A stretch of 39,638 nucleotides of DNA. It comes from Desulfobacter curvatus DSM 3379. Its GTDB lineage: Bacteria; Desulfobacterota; Desulfobacteria; Desulfobacterales; Desulfobacteraceae. The notes below the pieces were generated by a model that saw only the letters and a list, made by a program, of their open reading frames with translations, was not told the DNA's origin and made no database searches. Each line of letters opens with the position of its first letter. Position 1 is the stretch's first letter. This document shows positions 1 through 6,454 of the stretch, one piece after another. The translations under genes were made by a program, and so were the position numbers. The DNA is taken from assembly GCF_000373985.1 (NCBI RefSeq), contig NZ_KB893081.1:424-40061 (forward strand). Reading direction: 5' to 3'.

Positions 1-88
1 TTTAGAAATGCTTGAGCCGTATGACGGGAAACTGTCATGTACGGTTCTGAGGGGGGAAAGGAACTGTAAAGTTCCTGACCTACCCGAT
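1..88 (+). mobile_element. 3' end of a group II intron (domains V and VI)
   Basis: Bases 14-47 form a 34-base hairpin, the canonical length of domain V. It starts GAGCCGT, has a GGAAAC-type tip and closes with ACGGTTC, and carries the catalytic AGC triad at 15-17. Bases 60-75 make a second hairpin (GGAACT, GTAA loop, AGTTCC) in the place of domain VI. The intron probably ends near CCTACCCGAT at 79-88. The rest of the intron lies off the left edge, so whether it carries a reverse transcriptase cannot be seen. Everything after about 88 is 3' flanking DNA. Confidence 0.85.
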
Positions 89-122
89 CGTTAAAAACCA
101 ACGGGATACAGAAAAAGGCATA

Positions 123-151
123 TTGCAAATCGTGTCACCCGGTGCTATATT
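123..151 (+). promoter_or_regulatory. Promoter of the toxin-antitoxin pair
   Basis: TTGCAA at 123-128 and TATATT at 146-151 are separated by 17 bases, a good sigma-70 arrangement, 18 bases before the toxin ATG. It begins about 35 bases after the intron end, so the pair does not need read-through from the intron. HigA-type antitoxins usually bind such promoters and repress them. No clear palindrome was identified here. Confidence 0.6.
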
Positions 152-169
152 ATTGTTATTCGAATTCTT

Positions 170-538
170 ATGCGAAAATTAATGACAAAGCACTTTGTGA
201 AATGGGCTTCAAAGCAAAAAATACCGATCAATGATTTGGAAACAGCATTGGAAGAAGTCGGTAGCGGCAATTACGAAGCAAATTTGGGTGGGCACATTTA
301 CAAAAAAAGAATTCGTTACCCGGGTCAAGGCAAAAGCGGTAGTGGAAGAACGATTGTTTGCTATAAAAAAGGGAGCAGAATTATTTTCATCCATGGTTTC
401 TCAAAAAATGAAAAATCAAATCTTTCACCCAAAGAGCTATTTGTCTTCAAGGAACTTGCTAAAATTTTATTTTCGTTTTCTGAAAGTGAAATTGATATAG
501 CAGTCCAAAATGGTGATTTAAAAGAGGTGGCAACATGA
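170..538 (+). CDS. RelE/HigB-type toxin of a type II toxin-antitoxin pair
   Basis: This 122-residue basic protein resembles the RelE/HigB-like family (DUF1044 type). It has a central GQGKSGSGRTIVCYKKGSR segment, then FIHGFSKNEKSNLSPKEL and a C-terminal LKEVAT. Family members are ribosome-dependent or free mRNA interferases that arrest growth until neutralised. The stop overlaps the next ATG (ATGA), so toxin and antitoxin are translationally coupled in the toxin-first order typical of HigBA. No strong Shine-Dalgarno precedes the ATG at 170, and an alternative ATG lies at 182. The gene is AT-rich and lies between two intron remnants, consistent with horizontal acquisition. Exact RNA target and activity are not visible from sequence. 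Confidence 0.8.
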   Translation: MRKLMTKHFVKWASKQKIPINDLETALEEVGSGNYEANLGGHIYKKRIRYPGQGKSGSGRTIVCYKKGSRIIFIHGFSKNEKSNLSPKELFVFKELAKILFSFSESEIDIAVQNGDLKEVAT

Positions 539-840
539 GAAAATCAATTTCAGATTCAATTACGGAAACCGTAAGGGACTTAAATAAAAGTGGGCTTGTT
601 GATGACATTACTCTAAGAAATATTGAAAAATTATGTCTTCCGGAAGTTAAAGACTATTCCCCCAAAAAAATAACCGAAATCCGAAAAAGATTTAATTTAA
701 GCCAGGCTGCGTTAGCAAGCGTTTTCAATATTAGTACCTCTACTGTACAGAAGTGGGAACAGGGGAATAAAAAGCCTACAGGCGCCTCAAGGAAATTGTT
801 GGATATCATGGAAAGAAAAGGCTTAGAGGCTTTAATATAA
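535..840 (+). CDS. HigA-type helix-turn-helix antitoxin
   Basis: A 101-residue protein with a C-terminal XRE/HTH_3 fold: EIRKRFNLSQAALASVFNIS is the first part of the HTH, followed by STSTVQKWEQGNKKPTGAS, the usual recognition helix and WEQG signature. The N-terminal 40 residues probably bind the toxin. It starts inside the toxin stop codon and has its own ribosome site (AGAGGTG about 5 bases before the ATG). Known relatives bind and inhibit the toxin and repress the shared promoter. Function is inferred from the family and the gene pair. Nothing looks broken. Confidence 0.82.
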   Translation: MRKSISDSITETVRDLNKSGLVDDITLRNIEKLCLPEVKDYSPKKITEIRKRFNLSQAALASVFNISTSTVQKWEQGNKKPTGASRKLLDIMERKGLEALI

Positions 841-844
841 CTCG

Positions 845-1178
845 CACAATCGGGATAGGACTCCCCATCACTGAGGAGCCCTCCCACACCACCCGGCATA
901 CGGATCACGTACCAGGGCGGTTCGGCTGATTTAAGGAATCAGTTCCCGGGCAGATATAATCCTTTATCAATAAAATATCTTTCAGGCATGGCAATGGCCA
1001 CCCACTTGATTTTGCTCATGTGCCAGTACTTTTTGCGGGCATTGCCGCAGAGCATGGCATCATGGTGAGCAATGCCAAGTTTCTCAAGATTCCGAACCCT
1101 GGTTTTGGGATTTTTCCATTGTTTCCAGACAAGACTTCGCAGCCTTCGCATTATCCAGATTTTGAGACCTTTGAGGAA
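845..1178 (-). mobile_element. Truncated group II intron, 3' part, opposite strand
   Basis: Read on the minus strand, the maturase tail of a reverse transcriptase (to 939) is followed by a domain V hairpin at about 923-887. Its two arms contain GAACCGCC and GGGTGGT around CGTATGCC. A domain VI hairpin follows at about 880-857, and the end is CCTATCCCGAT near 847. The domain V differs in sequence from that at 14-47, so this is a second, unrelated intron copy. Its 5' part, including the catalytic RT domains, is missing. The break coincides with the inverted repeat of the RAYT element starting at 1177-1179. Confidence 0.8.
939..1178 (-). pseudogene. C-terminal fragment of a group II intron reverse transcriptase/maturase
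   Basis: The frame encodes the end of the maturase-specific (GIIM/X) domain. It contains RRLRSLVWKQWKNPKTR, then a LEKLGI motif, ARKKYWHMSK and a terminal FIDKGLYLPG, a pattern shared by LtrA-like proteins. The homology continues upstream of the first ATG (1151) as LKIWI, and an in-frame stop at 1182-1184 closes it. All polymerase motifs, including YADD, are absent, so the fragment cannot support splicing or retrohoming. It sits directly before its own domain V. Truncation is most simply explained by insertion or adjacent deletion at the RAYT element. Confidence 0.85.
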
Positions 1179-1196
1179 AATTTAGGGGTACCTTAC
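1179..1196 (+). repeat. Left inverted repeat of the RAYT element
   Basis: The sequence AATTTAGGGGTACCTTAC is matched in reverse complement by 1899-1916, with three differences in the central GGGGT/GGGAC part. It lies 44 bases before the transposase start. Confidence 0.6.
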
Positions 1197-1239
1197 TTAT
1201 TTATTGACAGGGATTAGGCTATATGCTTAGCTCCATTTC

Positions 1240-1902
1240 ATGGCACGAATGGCAAGGGCAGTGGCGCCGGGTTTTCCCCATCACATTACACAAAGGGGGA
1301 ATAGAAGGCAGCAGACATTTTTCAGCGATCAGGACTTTAAAGCCTATCTGGCTTTGATGGCGGAATGGTGTTTGAACTATAAGGTTGATATATGGGCCTA
1401 TTGCCTGATGCCCAATCACATTCACCTTATTGCAGTTCCTGAAACCAAAGATGGATTAAATCTGGCCGTCGGAGAGGCACACCGGCGATATACGAGAATG
1501 ATCAATTTCAGGGAAGGCTGGCGCGGTCATTTATGGCAGGGGAGGTTCGCATCATTTATCATGGAAGAAAGTTACTTGCCGGCATGCACGCGGTATATTG
1601 AGTATAACCCCGTCCGTGACGGTCTTGCAAAACGTCCTGAGGATTGGAAATGGAGCAGCGCCGGGGCACATATGGATGGGAAGGATGACATTCTTGTCAA
1701 AACAAGGCCCTTGCTTGAGATTGTTAATACACCTTGGGGAGATTTTTTATCTTCTGACATTAAAGAATCTGAAATCGAATTGTTCAGGAAGCATGAACGG
1801 AATGGTCGACCGTTGGGAAAAACGACTTTTGTAAAGCAATTGGAGTCTATTTTAGATAGACGACTCAGGCCAAAGAAGCCAGGTCGAAAGAAAAATGTGT
1901 AA
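1240..1902 (+). CDS. REP-associated tyrosine transposase (Y1/HUH, RAYT type)
   Basis: A 220-residue single-domain Y1 transposase of the IS200/RAYT group. The HUH metal-binding motif is seen as PNHIHLI (His60 and His62), and the nucleophilic tyrosine is probably Tyr119 in RYIEYNPVR. The typical GHLWQGRF segment lies between them (residues 96-103). The basic tail ends RLRPKKPGRKKN. RAYTs cut and join single-stranded DNA at palindromic REP sequences and are often domesticated, not selfish. Two starts are possible, 1240 and 1249. The latter gives the family-like MARAVAPGFPHH, and neither has a clear ribosome site. All visible key residues are intact, so it may be active. Confidence 0.85.
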   Translation: MARMARAVAPGFPHHITQRGNRRQQTFFSDQDFKAYLALMAEWCLNYKVDIWAYCLMPNHIHLIAVPETKDGLNLAVGEAHRRYTRMINFREGWRGHLWQGRFASFIMEESYLPACTRYIEYNPVRDGLAKRPEDWKWSSAGAHMDGKDDILVKTRPLLEIVNTPWGDFLSSDIKESEIELFRKHERNGRPLGKTTFVKQLESILDRRLRPKKPGRKKNV

Positions 1903-1916
1903 GGTGTCCCCAAATT
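1899..1916 (-). repeat. Right inverted repeat of the RAYT element
   Basis: Reads AATTTGGGGACACCTTAC on the minus strand, matching the left copy at 15 of 18 positions. It overlaps the last bases of the transposase gene. Confidence 0.6.
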
Positions 1917-1979
1917 ATGGCAACTTGCTCAAATTAAAATGCAAATTGTTACATAATATTGATAAAATAAAAGGTGAAT

Positions 1980-2522
1980 ATGAAAAATTTAATTCTGTTT
2001 TTGTCCGTTTCTTTGTTATTTTATTATACTTCAGGATCTGCTTTTGCAATTGAGTTGATGAAATCATCAGCTTTAAATGGAAAAGTCACTTTTGAAGCGC
2101 CAAAAGAACTTAGCCCTATGTCTAAAGAAATGCTTGAATTAAAATATCCAAGCTCAAGACGACCTACCGAGGTTCTAAGTGACTCAACCGGTGGTGTGTC
2201 TTTGGCGTTCAATCATCTCAAAAGTGCGGCGACCAATGAGCAAGTTATTGAAGTACATAAAAATATGTCAAAGGCGTTTCATAATATGTATCCGTCAGCA
2301 TCATGGTTCCGTGATGAGGTTATAACTAAAAATGGTAAAAATATTATGGTGTTAGAACTAATTACTCCGGCTATGAACACAAAAATACATAATATCATGT
2401 ATGGTCTGTCTGTAGATGATCGGCTTCTTCTTGTTGCATTCAACACGACTGTTGAACAGTCTGAAAAATGGCTGTCAATCGGGAAAAAAATAATGTCATC
2501 AATAGAGGTGGAGTCAAGATAA
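1980..2522 (+). CDS. Small secreted protein, possibly DcrB/PsbP-like fold
   Basis: A 180-residue protein starting at the ATG at 1980, chosen because AAAGGTG lies about 5 bases upstream. A GTG at 1974 would add two residues. Residues 1-23 are a clear signal peptide ending SAFA, so the protein is exported, probably to the periplasm. The mature part has alternating strands and helices: FEAPKELSPMSKEMLELKYP near the start, and LLLVAFNTTVEQSEKWLSIG near the end. This last pattern recalls DUF1795/DcrB-like proteins, in which a late strand is followed by a helix ending in an IMSSI-type segment. That assignment is tentative and no enzymatic motif is seen. AT-rich and next to mobile DNA, it may be cargo. 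Confidence 0.65.
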   Translation: MKNLILFLSVSLLFYYTSGSAFAIELMKSSALNGKVTFEAPKELSPMSKEMLELKYPSSRRPTEVLSDSTGGVSLAFNHLKSAATNEQVIEVHKNMSKAFHNMYPSASWFRDEVITKNGKNIMVLELITPAMNTKIHNIMYGLSVDDRLLLVAFNTTVEQSEKWLSIGKKIMSSIEVESR

Positions 2523-2536
2523 GCATAATAACGGCC

Positions 2537-2578
2537 GTGGGCCGTCCTTGGTCTATCTACACCCAGGCTTCGGCCCAC
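2537..2578. repeat. REP-like imperfect palindrome
   Basis: A 42-base hairpin: GTGGGCCG (2537-2544) pairs with CGGCCCAC (2571-2578). Inside it CCTTGGT pairs with ACCCAGG with one mismatch, leaving an 8-base loop. No T-run follows on either strand, so it is not a standard terminator. It lies between the secreted-protein gene and the convergent helicase gene and could also act as a bidirectional transcript end. Confidence 0.55.
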
Positions 2579-2667
2579 AACAAAGATAGAAAGAATCCAA
2601 TTACTTGCTGGAAACTTTCATATAAAAACAAGAAAAACCATAGATATATTAAGTAGAACCCTATTTT

Positions 2668-4362
2668 TTAGCAAGCATATCTTGATATTGACATCTTTTG
2701 GGACCTTACCCAGGTCCTTTCCAGCAGATTAAAGATGTTTTTGGGCATACCGAACGGCAGGTCCACCAGAGAATAATCATAGTCAATATTGATGGCACCG
2801 ATAAAACTGCTTTCCAGGCCGGATTCATTTGAAATGGCACCGACGACATCACCGGGTTTCAGCCCATGCTTGTACCCCACTTCAATGCGATATCGTTCCA
2901 TCCCTTTTTCAATAGGCGCAATTTTATTGGGTTTGATTCGGACAGGAGTCTGCTTCTGTTTGGATGCAACGGGTGCTTTGACTTTTTTTCCGGGTTTTTG
3001 AACGGTCTTTTTGACAGCAGCAGGTTTGGCCCCCGTCTCTTTAAGCAGAAACGGCGTGTCGCCCTGGAGCCTCTTTGCCAAGGCTGCGGCCACTTGGGCA
3101 ACGGAAATGTCCTGTTCCTTTGCGGTGGCTTCCACCAGCTCCGTAAACGAGCTTAGATCTTCGGCATTGATGGTTTGGGCAATTTTATGTTTAAAATCAT
3201 TCACCCGTTTTTCATTGATTTCCCTGTTGGATGGCAGGGCTATTTCTTCAACCTTCCTGCGGGTGGCTTGTTCGATTCGCTTTAACATCCACTTTTCTTT
3301 TGGCTGAACAAATAAAATGGCTTCACCGGTTCGTCCGGCCCGGCCGGTTCTTCCGATCCTGTGGATATAAGGCTCGGTTTTAGACGGCATATCGTAGTTA
3401 ATAACGTGGGAAATCCGGTCTACATCAAGCCCCCTTGCCGCCACATCCGTGGCCACAAGGATGTCAATATTCCCGTTTTTCAGTCGGTTTACCGTGCGTT
3501 CCCGGGCCGCCTGGGCAAGGTCTCCGTTCAGGGCCTCTGCTTTGAATCCTTTTTCTTCCAGGATTTTTGTCAGTCCCATTGTGTCATTCCGGGTTCTGGT
3601 AAATACGATGACGCCATCGTGGGACGAGGCTTCAAGTATCCGAACCAAGGCATGACTTTTTTTTACATGTTTTACCAGCCAGAATTTTTGATGAATGGTG
3701 CTGGTGACATCTGCATCATGGCGGATAATAATCTTTTCGGGATTTTTAAGATATTTCCCTGCAATTTTTTGAATAGGGGCCGGCATGGTGGCCGAAAACA
3801 GTGCAATCTGGGTGGATTGGGGAATTTGGGATAAAATCCATTCAACATCATCGATAAATCCCATCTGCAGCATTTCGTCTGCTTCATCCAGTACCAGACC
3901 TGTCAGATCGGGAAGGCAGAGGGTTTTGCGCCGCATATGGTCCATGAGGCGGCCCGGTGTCCCCACAATTACTTGGACGCCTTTTTTTAACTGGCTTAAT
4001 TGGACACCATAGCTTTGGCCGCCGTATACAGCCAGAACATTCAGGCCCTTCATGTTTGCACCATAATCATTGAAAGACTGCGCCACCTGGATGGCAAGCT
4101 CCCGGGTCGGAGTGACCACAAGCACCTGGGGCCGCCTGTTTTTAAGATTGATCCGGGAGAGCAGCGGCAGTGCAAAGGCTGCTGTTTTCCCGGTTCCGGT
4201 CCTGGCCTGACCTAACAGGTCTTTGCATTCGAGCATATGGGGAATGGTCTTGGCCTGGATCGGTGTCGGGGTTTCATAACCAACAGTCTGTAAGGCCGCA
4301 AAAACATCCGGGCTCAAGTTCATTTCGTCGAACCCGGCCAGTGTTAAATTTTTATGGGACAT
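2668..4362 (-). CDS. deaD: DEAD-box ATP-dependent RNA helicase, DeaD/CsdA type
   Basis: A 564-residue RNA helicase that unwinds short RNA duplexes during ribosome assembly and mRNA turnover, often in cold adaptation. The conserved motifs appear in order: a Q-motif (GYETPTPIQ), ARTGTGKT (motif I), PTRELAIQ (Ia), DEAD (II), SAT (III), TDVAARGLDVD (V) and HRIGRTGRAGR (VI). A lysine-rich linker (about 440-480) leads to a DbpA-type RNA-binding domain near the end (MERYRIEVGYKHGLKPGDVVGA in part, about 488-545), as in DeaD. AAGGA lies just before the ATG. The short leader contains a terminator-like hairpin at 4379-4403, suggesting control by transcription attenuation. The gene is monocistronic and divergent from the permease operon. 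Confidence 0.93.
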   Translation of the reverse strand: MSHKNLTLAGFDEMNLSPDVFAALQTVGYETPTPIQAKTIPHMLECKDLLGQARTGTGKTAAFALPLLSRINLKNRRPQVLVVTPTRELAIQVAQSFNDYGANMKGLNVLAVYGGQSYGVQLSQLKKGVQVIVGTPGRLMDHMRRKTLCLPDLTGLVLDEADEMLQMGFIDDVEWILSQIPQSTQIALFSATMPAPIQKIAGKYLKNPEKIIIRHDADVTSTIHQKFWLVKHVKKSHALVRILEASSHDGVIVFTRTRNDTMGLTKILEEKGFKAEALNGDLAQAARERTVNRLKNGNIDILVATDVAARGLDVDRISHVINYDMPSKTEPYIHRIGRTGRAGRTGEAILFVQPKEKWMLKRIEQATRRKVEEIALPSNREINEKRVNDFKHKIAQTINAEDLSSFTELVEATAKEQDISVAQVAAALAKRLQGDTPFLLKETGAKPAAVKKTVQKPGKKVKAPVASKQKQTPVRIKPNKIAPIEKGMERYRIEVGYKHGLKPGDVVGAISNESGLESSFIGAINIDYDYSLVDLPFGMPKNIFNLLERTWVRSQKMSISRYAC

Positions 4363-4378
4363 GGTTTTCCTTGAAAGT

Positions 4379-4403
4379 AAAAAAGGCCGGCACAGCCAGC
4401 CTT
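4379..4403 (-). terminator. Terminator-like hairpin in the deaD leader (candidate attenuator)
   Basis: On the minus strand AAGGCTGGC, loop TGT and GCCGGCCTT form a 9-pair stem with one G-U, followed immediately by a run of six T. This is the standard form of an intrinsic terminator. It lies only 16 bases upstream of the helicase ATG and points toward it, with no other gene between. A terminator here would stop transcription before the gene unless overridden. Confidence 0.65.
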
Positions 4404-4491
4404 GTATGTCAATATTAGTTCAAAATAGAACATTTATAAATATATGAAACTTTAATTAAATGCAAGTTTTAATTTTATTTGGAATTTTGGG

Positions 4492-4520
4492 TTGACAAAC
4501 ACCGACTATCTTTATATATT
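4492..4520 (+). promoter_or_regulatory. Strong sigma-70 promoter of the permease operon
   Basis: TTGACA at 4492-4497 (perfect -35), a 17-base spacer and TATATT at 4515-4520 (one mismatch to -10). Transcription should begin near 4527, about 33 bases before the ArsR remnant and 160 before the permease. Confidence 0.75.
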
Positions 4521-4521
4521 C

Positions 4522-4536
4522 CGATTTAACGATTTA
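4522..4536 (+). promoter_or_regulatory. Tandem CGATTTA repeat at the transcription start, possible old operator
   Basis: CGATTTA occurs at 4522-4528 and again at 4530-4536, directly after the -10 box. Operators of ArsR-family repressors commonly overlap the -10 and start site, although they are usually inverted repeats. The position fits, the symmetry does not, so the role is a guess. Confidence 0.3.
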
Positions 4537-4559
4537 TAATTAGCTGGAAATTTGACGAT

Positions 4560-4679
4560 ATGAAAGCATTTATCAGGGTCATGAAAGCGTTGTTAGGTTC
4601 AAATAGAGTGAAGATGATGAAAATGTTTCAGCGAAGACCTTTATTTGCACGTATCGTTAAATGCCCATATATTATTTAG
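4560..4679 (+). pseudogene. N-terminal remnant of an ArsR-family repressor (39 codons)
   Basis: The small reading frame begins MKAFIRVMKALLGSNRVKMM and continues KMFQRRPLFARIVK before a stop. This matches the first helices of ArsR/SmtB repressors, where a pattern like VMKALSDPNRVKILKMLQ is typical. The winged helix, DNA-recognition helix and metal-site cysteines (usually CVCEL) are gone, replaced by an unrelated five-residue tail. The stop overlaps the ribosome site of the permease, so the remnant may still be translated as a coupled leader. Family recognition is by eye. It could instead be a genuine small peptide. Confidence 0.6.
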
Positions 4680-4687
4680 GAGAAGGT

Positions 4688-5755
4688 ATGAATTCAAATA
4701 TGGCAGATACCGGCCCGGCCAGGAAAAAAGGGAACCTGCAGCTTCTACTGAACCTGTCCATGGGAGCCGCAGGGGTTGTTTTGTGGTGGGGGATCTACCG
4801 TCAGTTGCCCGGATTGTCAAAATGGCTGACCTATGACCTGTTGCCCATTCGTAACGGATCTCATCTGGGCAGTTCCGTCGAATTTTTCCTTTATGACACG
4901 CCTAAGGTCATGATGCTTCTTTTTCTGGTGGTGTTTGGCGTAGGTATTATTCGAAGTTTTTTTACCCCGGAGAAAACCCGGGCGTTTCTGTCCGGGAAAA
5001 GCGAATTCGCGGGCAATGTGTTTGCCGCACTTCTTGGGATAGTAACGCCTTTTTGCTCCTGCTCTGCAGTGCCTTTATTCATCGGTTTTGTGACCGCAGG
5101 CGTCCCTTTGGGTGTTACGTTTTCGTTTCTGATTTCGGCCCCCATGGTCAATGAAATTGCCCTGGGTCTTTTATACGGGCTGCTTGGCTGGAAAGTGGCG
5201 GCCATCTATATGGGCACAGGGCTTTTCATCGCCATTGCCGCCGGTTGGGTTATTGGGCGGCTTAAACTTGAAAACTACATTGAGAACTGGGTGACCCAGG
5301 CGAATATGGCCGCCGTTGAGCTCGAAGAGGAAAAGATGACATGGCAGGATCGCTTTGTTTACGGTTGGGATGCGGTAAAAGAGATTATCGGCCGTGTCTG
5401 GATATATGTCATTTTAGGCATTGCCGTGGGTGCCGGAATCCATGGGTTTGTTCCCGAAGGTGTGATGGCCTCGGTTATGGGTAAAGGCTCCTGGTGGGCG
5501 GTACCTGTATCCGTGCTGATCGGGGTGCCCATGTATTCAAATGCTGCCGGTGTGATTCCTGTTGTTGAAGCCTTGCTTGGCAAGGGAGCTGCGTTGGGAT
5601 CCGTCCTGGCATTTATGATGAGTGTCATTGCCTTGTCATTACCAGAGATGGTGATTTTAAGAAAAGTATTAAAACCCAGGCTCATCGCAGTATTTATAGC
5701 TGTTGTGGCCTGCGGCATTTTGTTTGTTGGATATCTGTTTAATTTGATTTTATAA
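4688..5755 (+). CDS. DUF318 / ArsP-type permease
   Basis: A 355-residue polytopic membrane protein with about eight to ten hydrophobic segments. The family signature PFCSCSAVPLF lies at residues 121-131 (Cys123 and Cys125), followed by FLISAPMVNEIALGLLYG. A second half repeats the theme with GVPMYSNAAGVIPVVEALL. PF03773 permeases include ArsP, an exporter of trivalent organoarsenicals, and many uncharacterised members next to ArsR regulators. The start at 4688 is chosen because AGGAGAAGG sits just upstream. A longer frame from 4661 would overlap the ArsR remnant. First intact gene of a four-gene operon with thioredoxin, rhodanese and TauE. Substrate unknown: an arsenical, metal or sulfur compound are all possible. 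Confidence 0.85.
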   Translation: MNSNMADTGPARKKGNLQLLLNLSMGAAGVVLWWGIYRQLPGLSKWLTYDLLPIRNGSHLGSSVEFFLYDTPKVMMLLFLVVFGVGIIRSFFTPEKTRAFLSGKSEFAGNVFAALLGIVTPFCSCSAVPLFIGFVTAGVPLGVTFSFLISAPMVNEIALGLLYGLLGWKVAAIYMGTGLFIAIAAGWVIGRLKLENYIENWVTQANMAAVELEEEKMTWQDRFVYGWDAVKEIIGRVWIYVILGIAVGAGIHGFVPEGVMASVMGKGSWWAVPVSVLIGVPMYSNAAGVIPVVEALLGKGAALGSVLAFMMSVIALSLPEMVILRKVLKPRLIAVFIAVVACGILFVGYLFNLIL

Positions 5756-5786
5756 AGATATTTTTTGATTAAAAGAGGAGATCAAT

Positions 5787-6020
5787 ATGGAAATTAAAGT
5801 ATTGGGACCTGGATGTGCCAAATGCAGTAAAGCTGAAAAACTGGTCCTGGAAGTGATCAAGGAGACAGGTGCGGATGCAACTGTGGAGAAGGTGACCGAC
5901 ATGCTGCAGATCGCTTCATACGGCGTGTTCGGAACCCCTTCGATTATTGTGGACGGTGAAGTCAAATGTGTGGGCAAGGTACCCAAAAAAGCCGATATTA
6001 AAACCTGGCTTGCCGGGTAG
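5787..6020 (+). CDS. Small thioredoxin-like redox protein (CxxC)
   Basis: A 77-residue thioredoxin_3-type protein (redox-active disulfide protein 2 family). The active site is GCAKCSK with Cys10 and Cys13, right after the first strand as in this family. GVFGTPSIIVDGEV (about residues 48-61) is the cis-proline loop. AGAGGAG lies 6 bases before the ATG. It starts 31 bases after the permease, and such pairs are common, with the protein thought to pass electrons or thiol groups to or from the permease substrate. It is cytoplasmic, with no signal peptide. The pairing with a CSCS permease and a rhodanese points to thiol or metalloid chemistry. Confidence 0.88.
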   Translation: MEIKVLGPGCAKCSKAEKLVLEVIKETGADATVEKVTDMLQIASYGVFGTPSIIVDGEVKCVGKVPKKADIKTWLAG

Positions 6021-6053
6021 CACGGGGGAAATACAGATACAGGAGGTTTGAAC

Positions 6054-6428
6054 GTGAAGGATTTAAATCAGATACTACAGGAAATGGATTTTCAGTTTTT
6101 AGGTTCCGGCAGACACAGCATGAGCATTGACGGCATGAAGAAGTCTCTTTCAGACGATAATTTTGTATTTCTTGATGTCCGCACCAATGAGGAAGTAAAA
6201 TATCTTTCATTCCCCTTTGCAATGCATGTCCCATTAAATGAGTTGCCCGAAAGGCTGGCACAAGTGCCAAAGGATAAATTTATCGTTCCCTTTTGTTCTT
6301 CAATATTCAGGGGGGCTGTGGCCTATCTTTATCTGGTTGCCAACGGATACGAAGATGTCAAATGTCTGACCGCGTCCACCGAGGACATGGCCCTGGTATT
6401 TAAACCCGGGCCTTTAGCGAAAATGTAG
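6054..6428 (+). CDS. Rhodanese-domain protein
   Basis: A 124-residue single rhodanese domain. VFLDVRTNEEV (about 38-48) is the family's first motif, HVPLNELPERL the second, and the catalytic loop is PFCSSIFRGAVAYLYL with Cys81 and Arg86. Rhodaneses transfer sulfane sulfur from a donor through a cysteine persulfide. The start is GTG at 6054: AGGAGG at 6041-6046 is 7 bases upstream, while the alternative TTG at 6048 would be too close. The first 25 residues are an extension ahead of the fold. Substrate is not visible. The operon suggests handling of persulfide or metalloid thiols. Confidence 0.85.
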   Translation: MKDLNQILQEMDFQFLGSGRHSMSIDGMKKSLSDDNFVFLDVRTNEEVKYLSFPFAMHVPLNELPERLAQVPKDKFIVPFCSSIFRGAVAYLYLVANGYEDVKCLTASTEDMALVFKPGPLAKM

Positions 6429-6454
6429 CCCCATCCCACAAGGGACAAGTCGAG

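Larger units (their letters stand above)
1177..1916 (+). mobile_element. RAYT (Y1 transposase) element bounded by imperfect inverted repeats
   Basis: The transposase gene is enclosed by an inverted repeat: 1179-1196 and the reverse complement of 1899-1916 match at about 15 of 18 bases. The right copy contains the transposase stop codon. The left copy lies at the point where the group II intron RT loses homology. The total length, about 740 bases, is small for an insertion sequence. REP-associated transposases act on palindromic repeats, so these repeats could be the recognised ends. Element borders are inferred. Confidence 0.55.

Noticed and set aside
2537..2578. Considered as an intrinsic terminator for the secreted-protein gene
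   Set aside because: The stem is strong, but no T-run follows on either strand, so it is listed as a REP-like palindrome instead.
4661..4687. Upstream start of the permease at 4661
   Set aside because: It would overlap the ArsR remnant, and the good ribosome site (4678-4685) serves the ATG at 4688.
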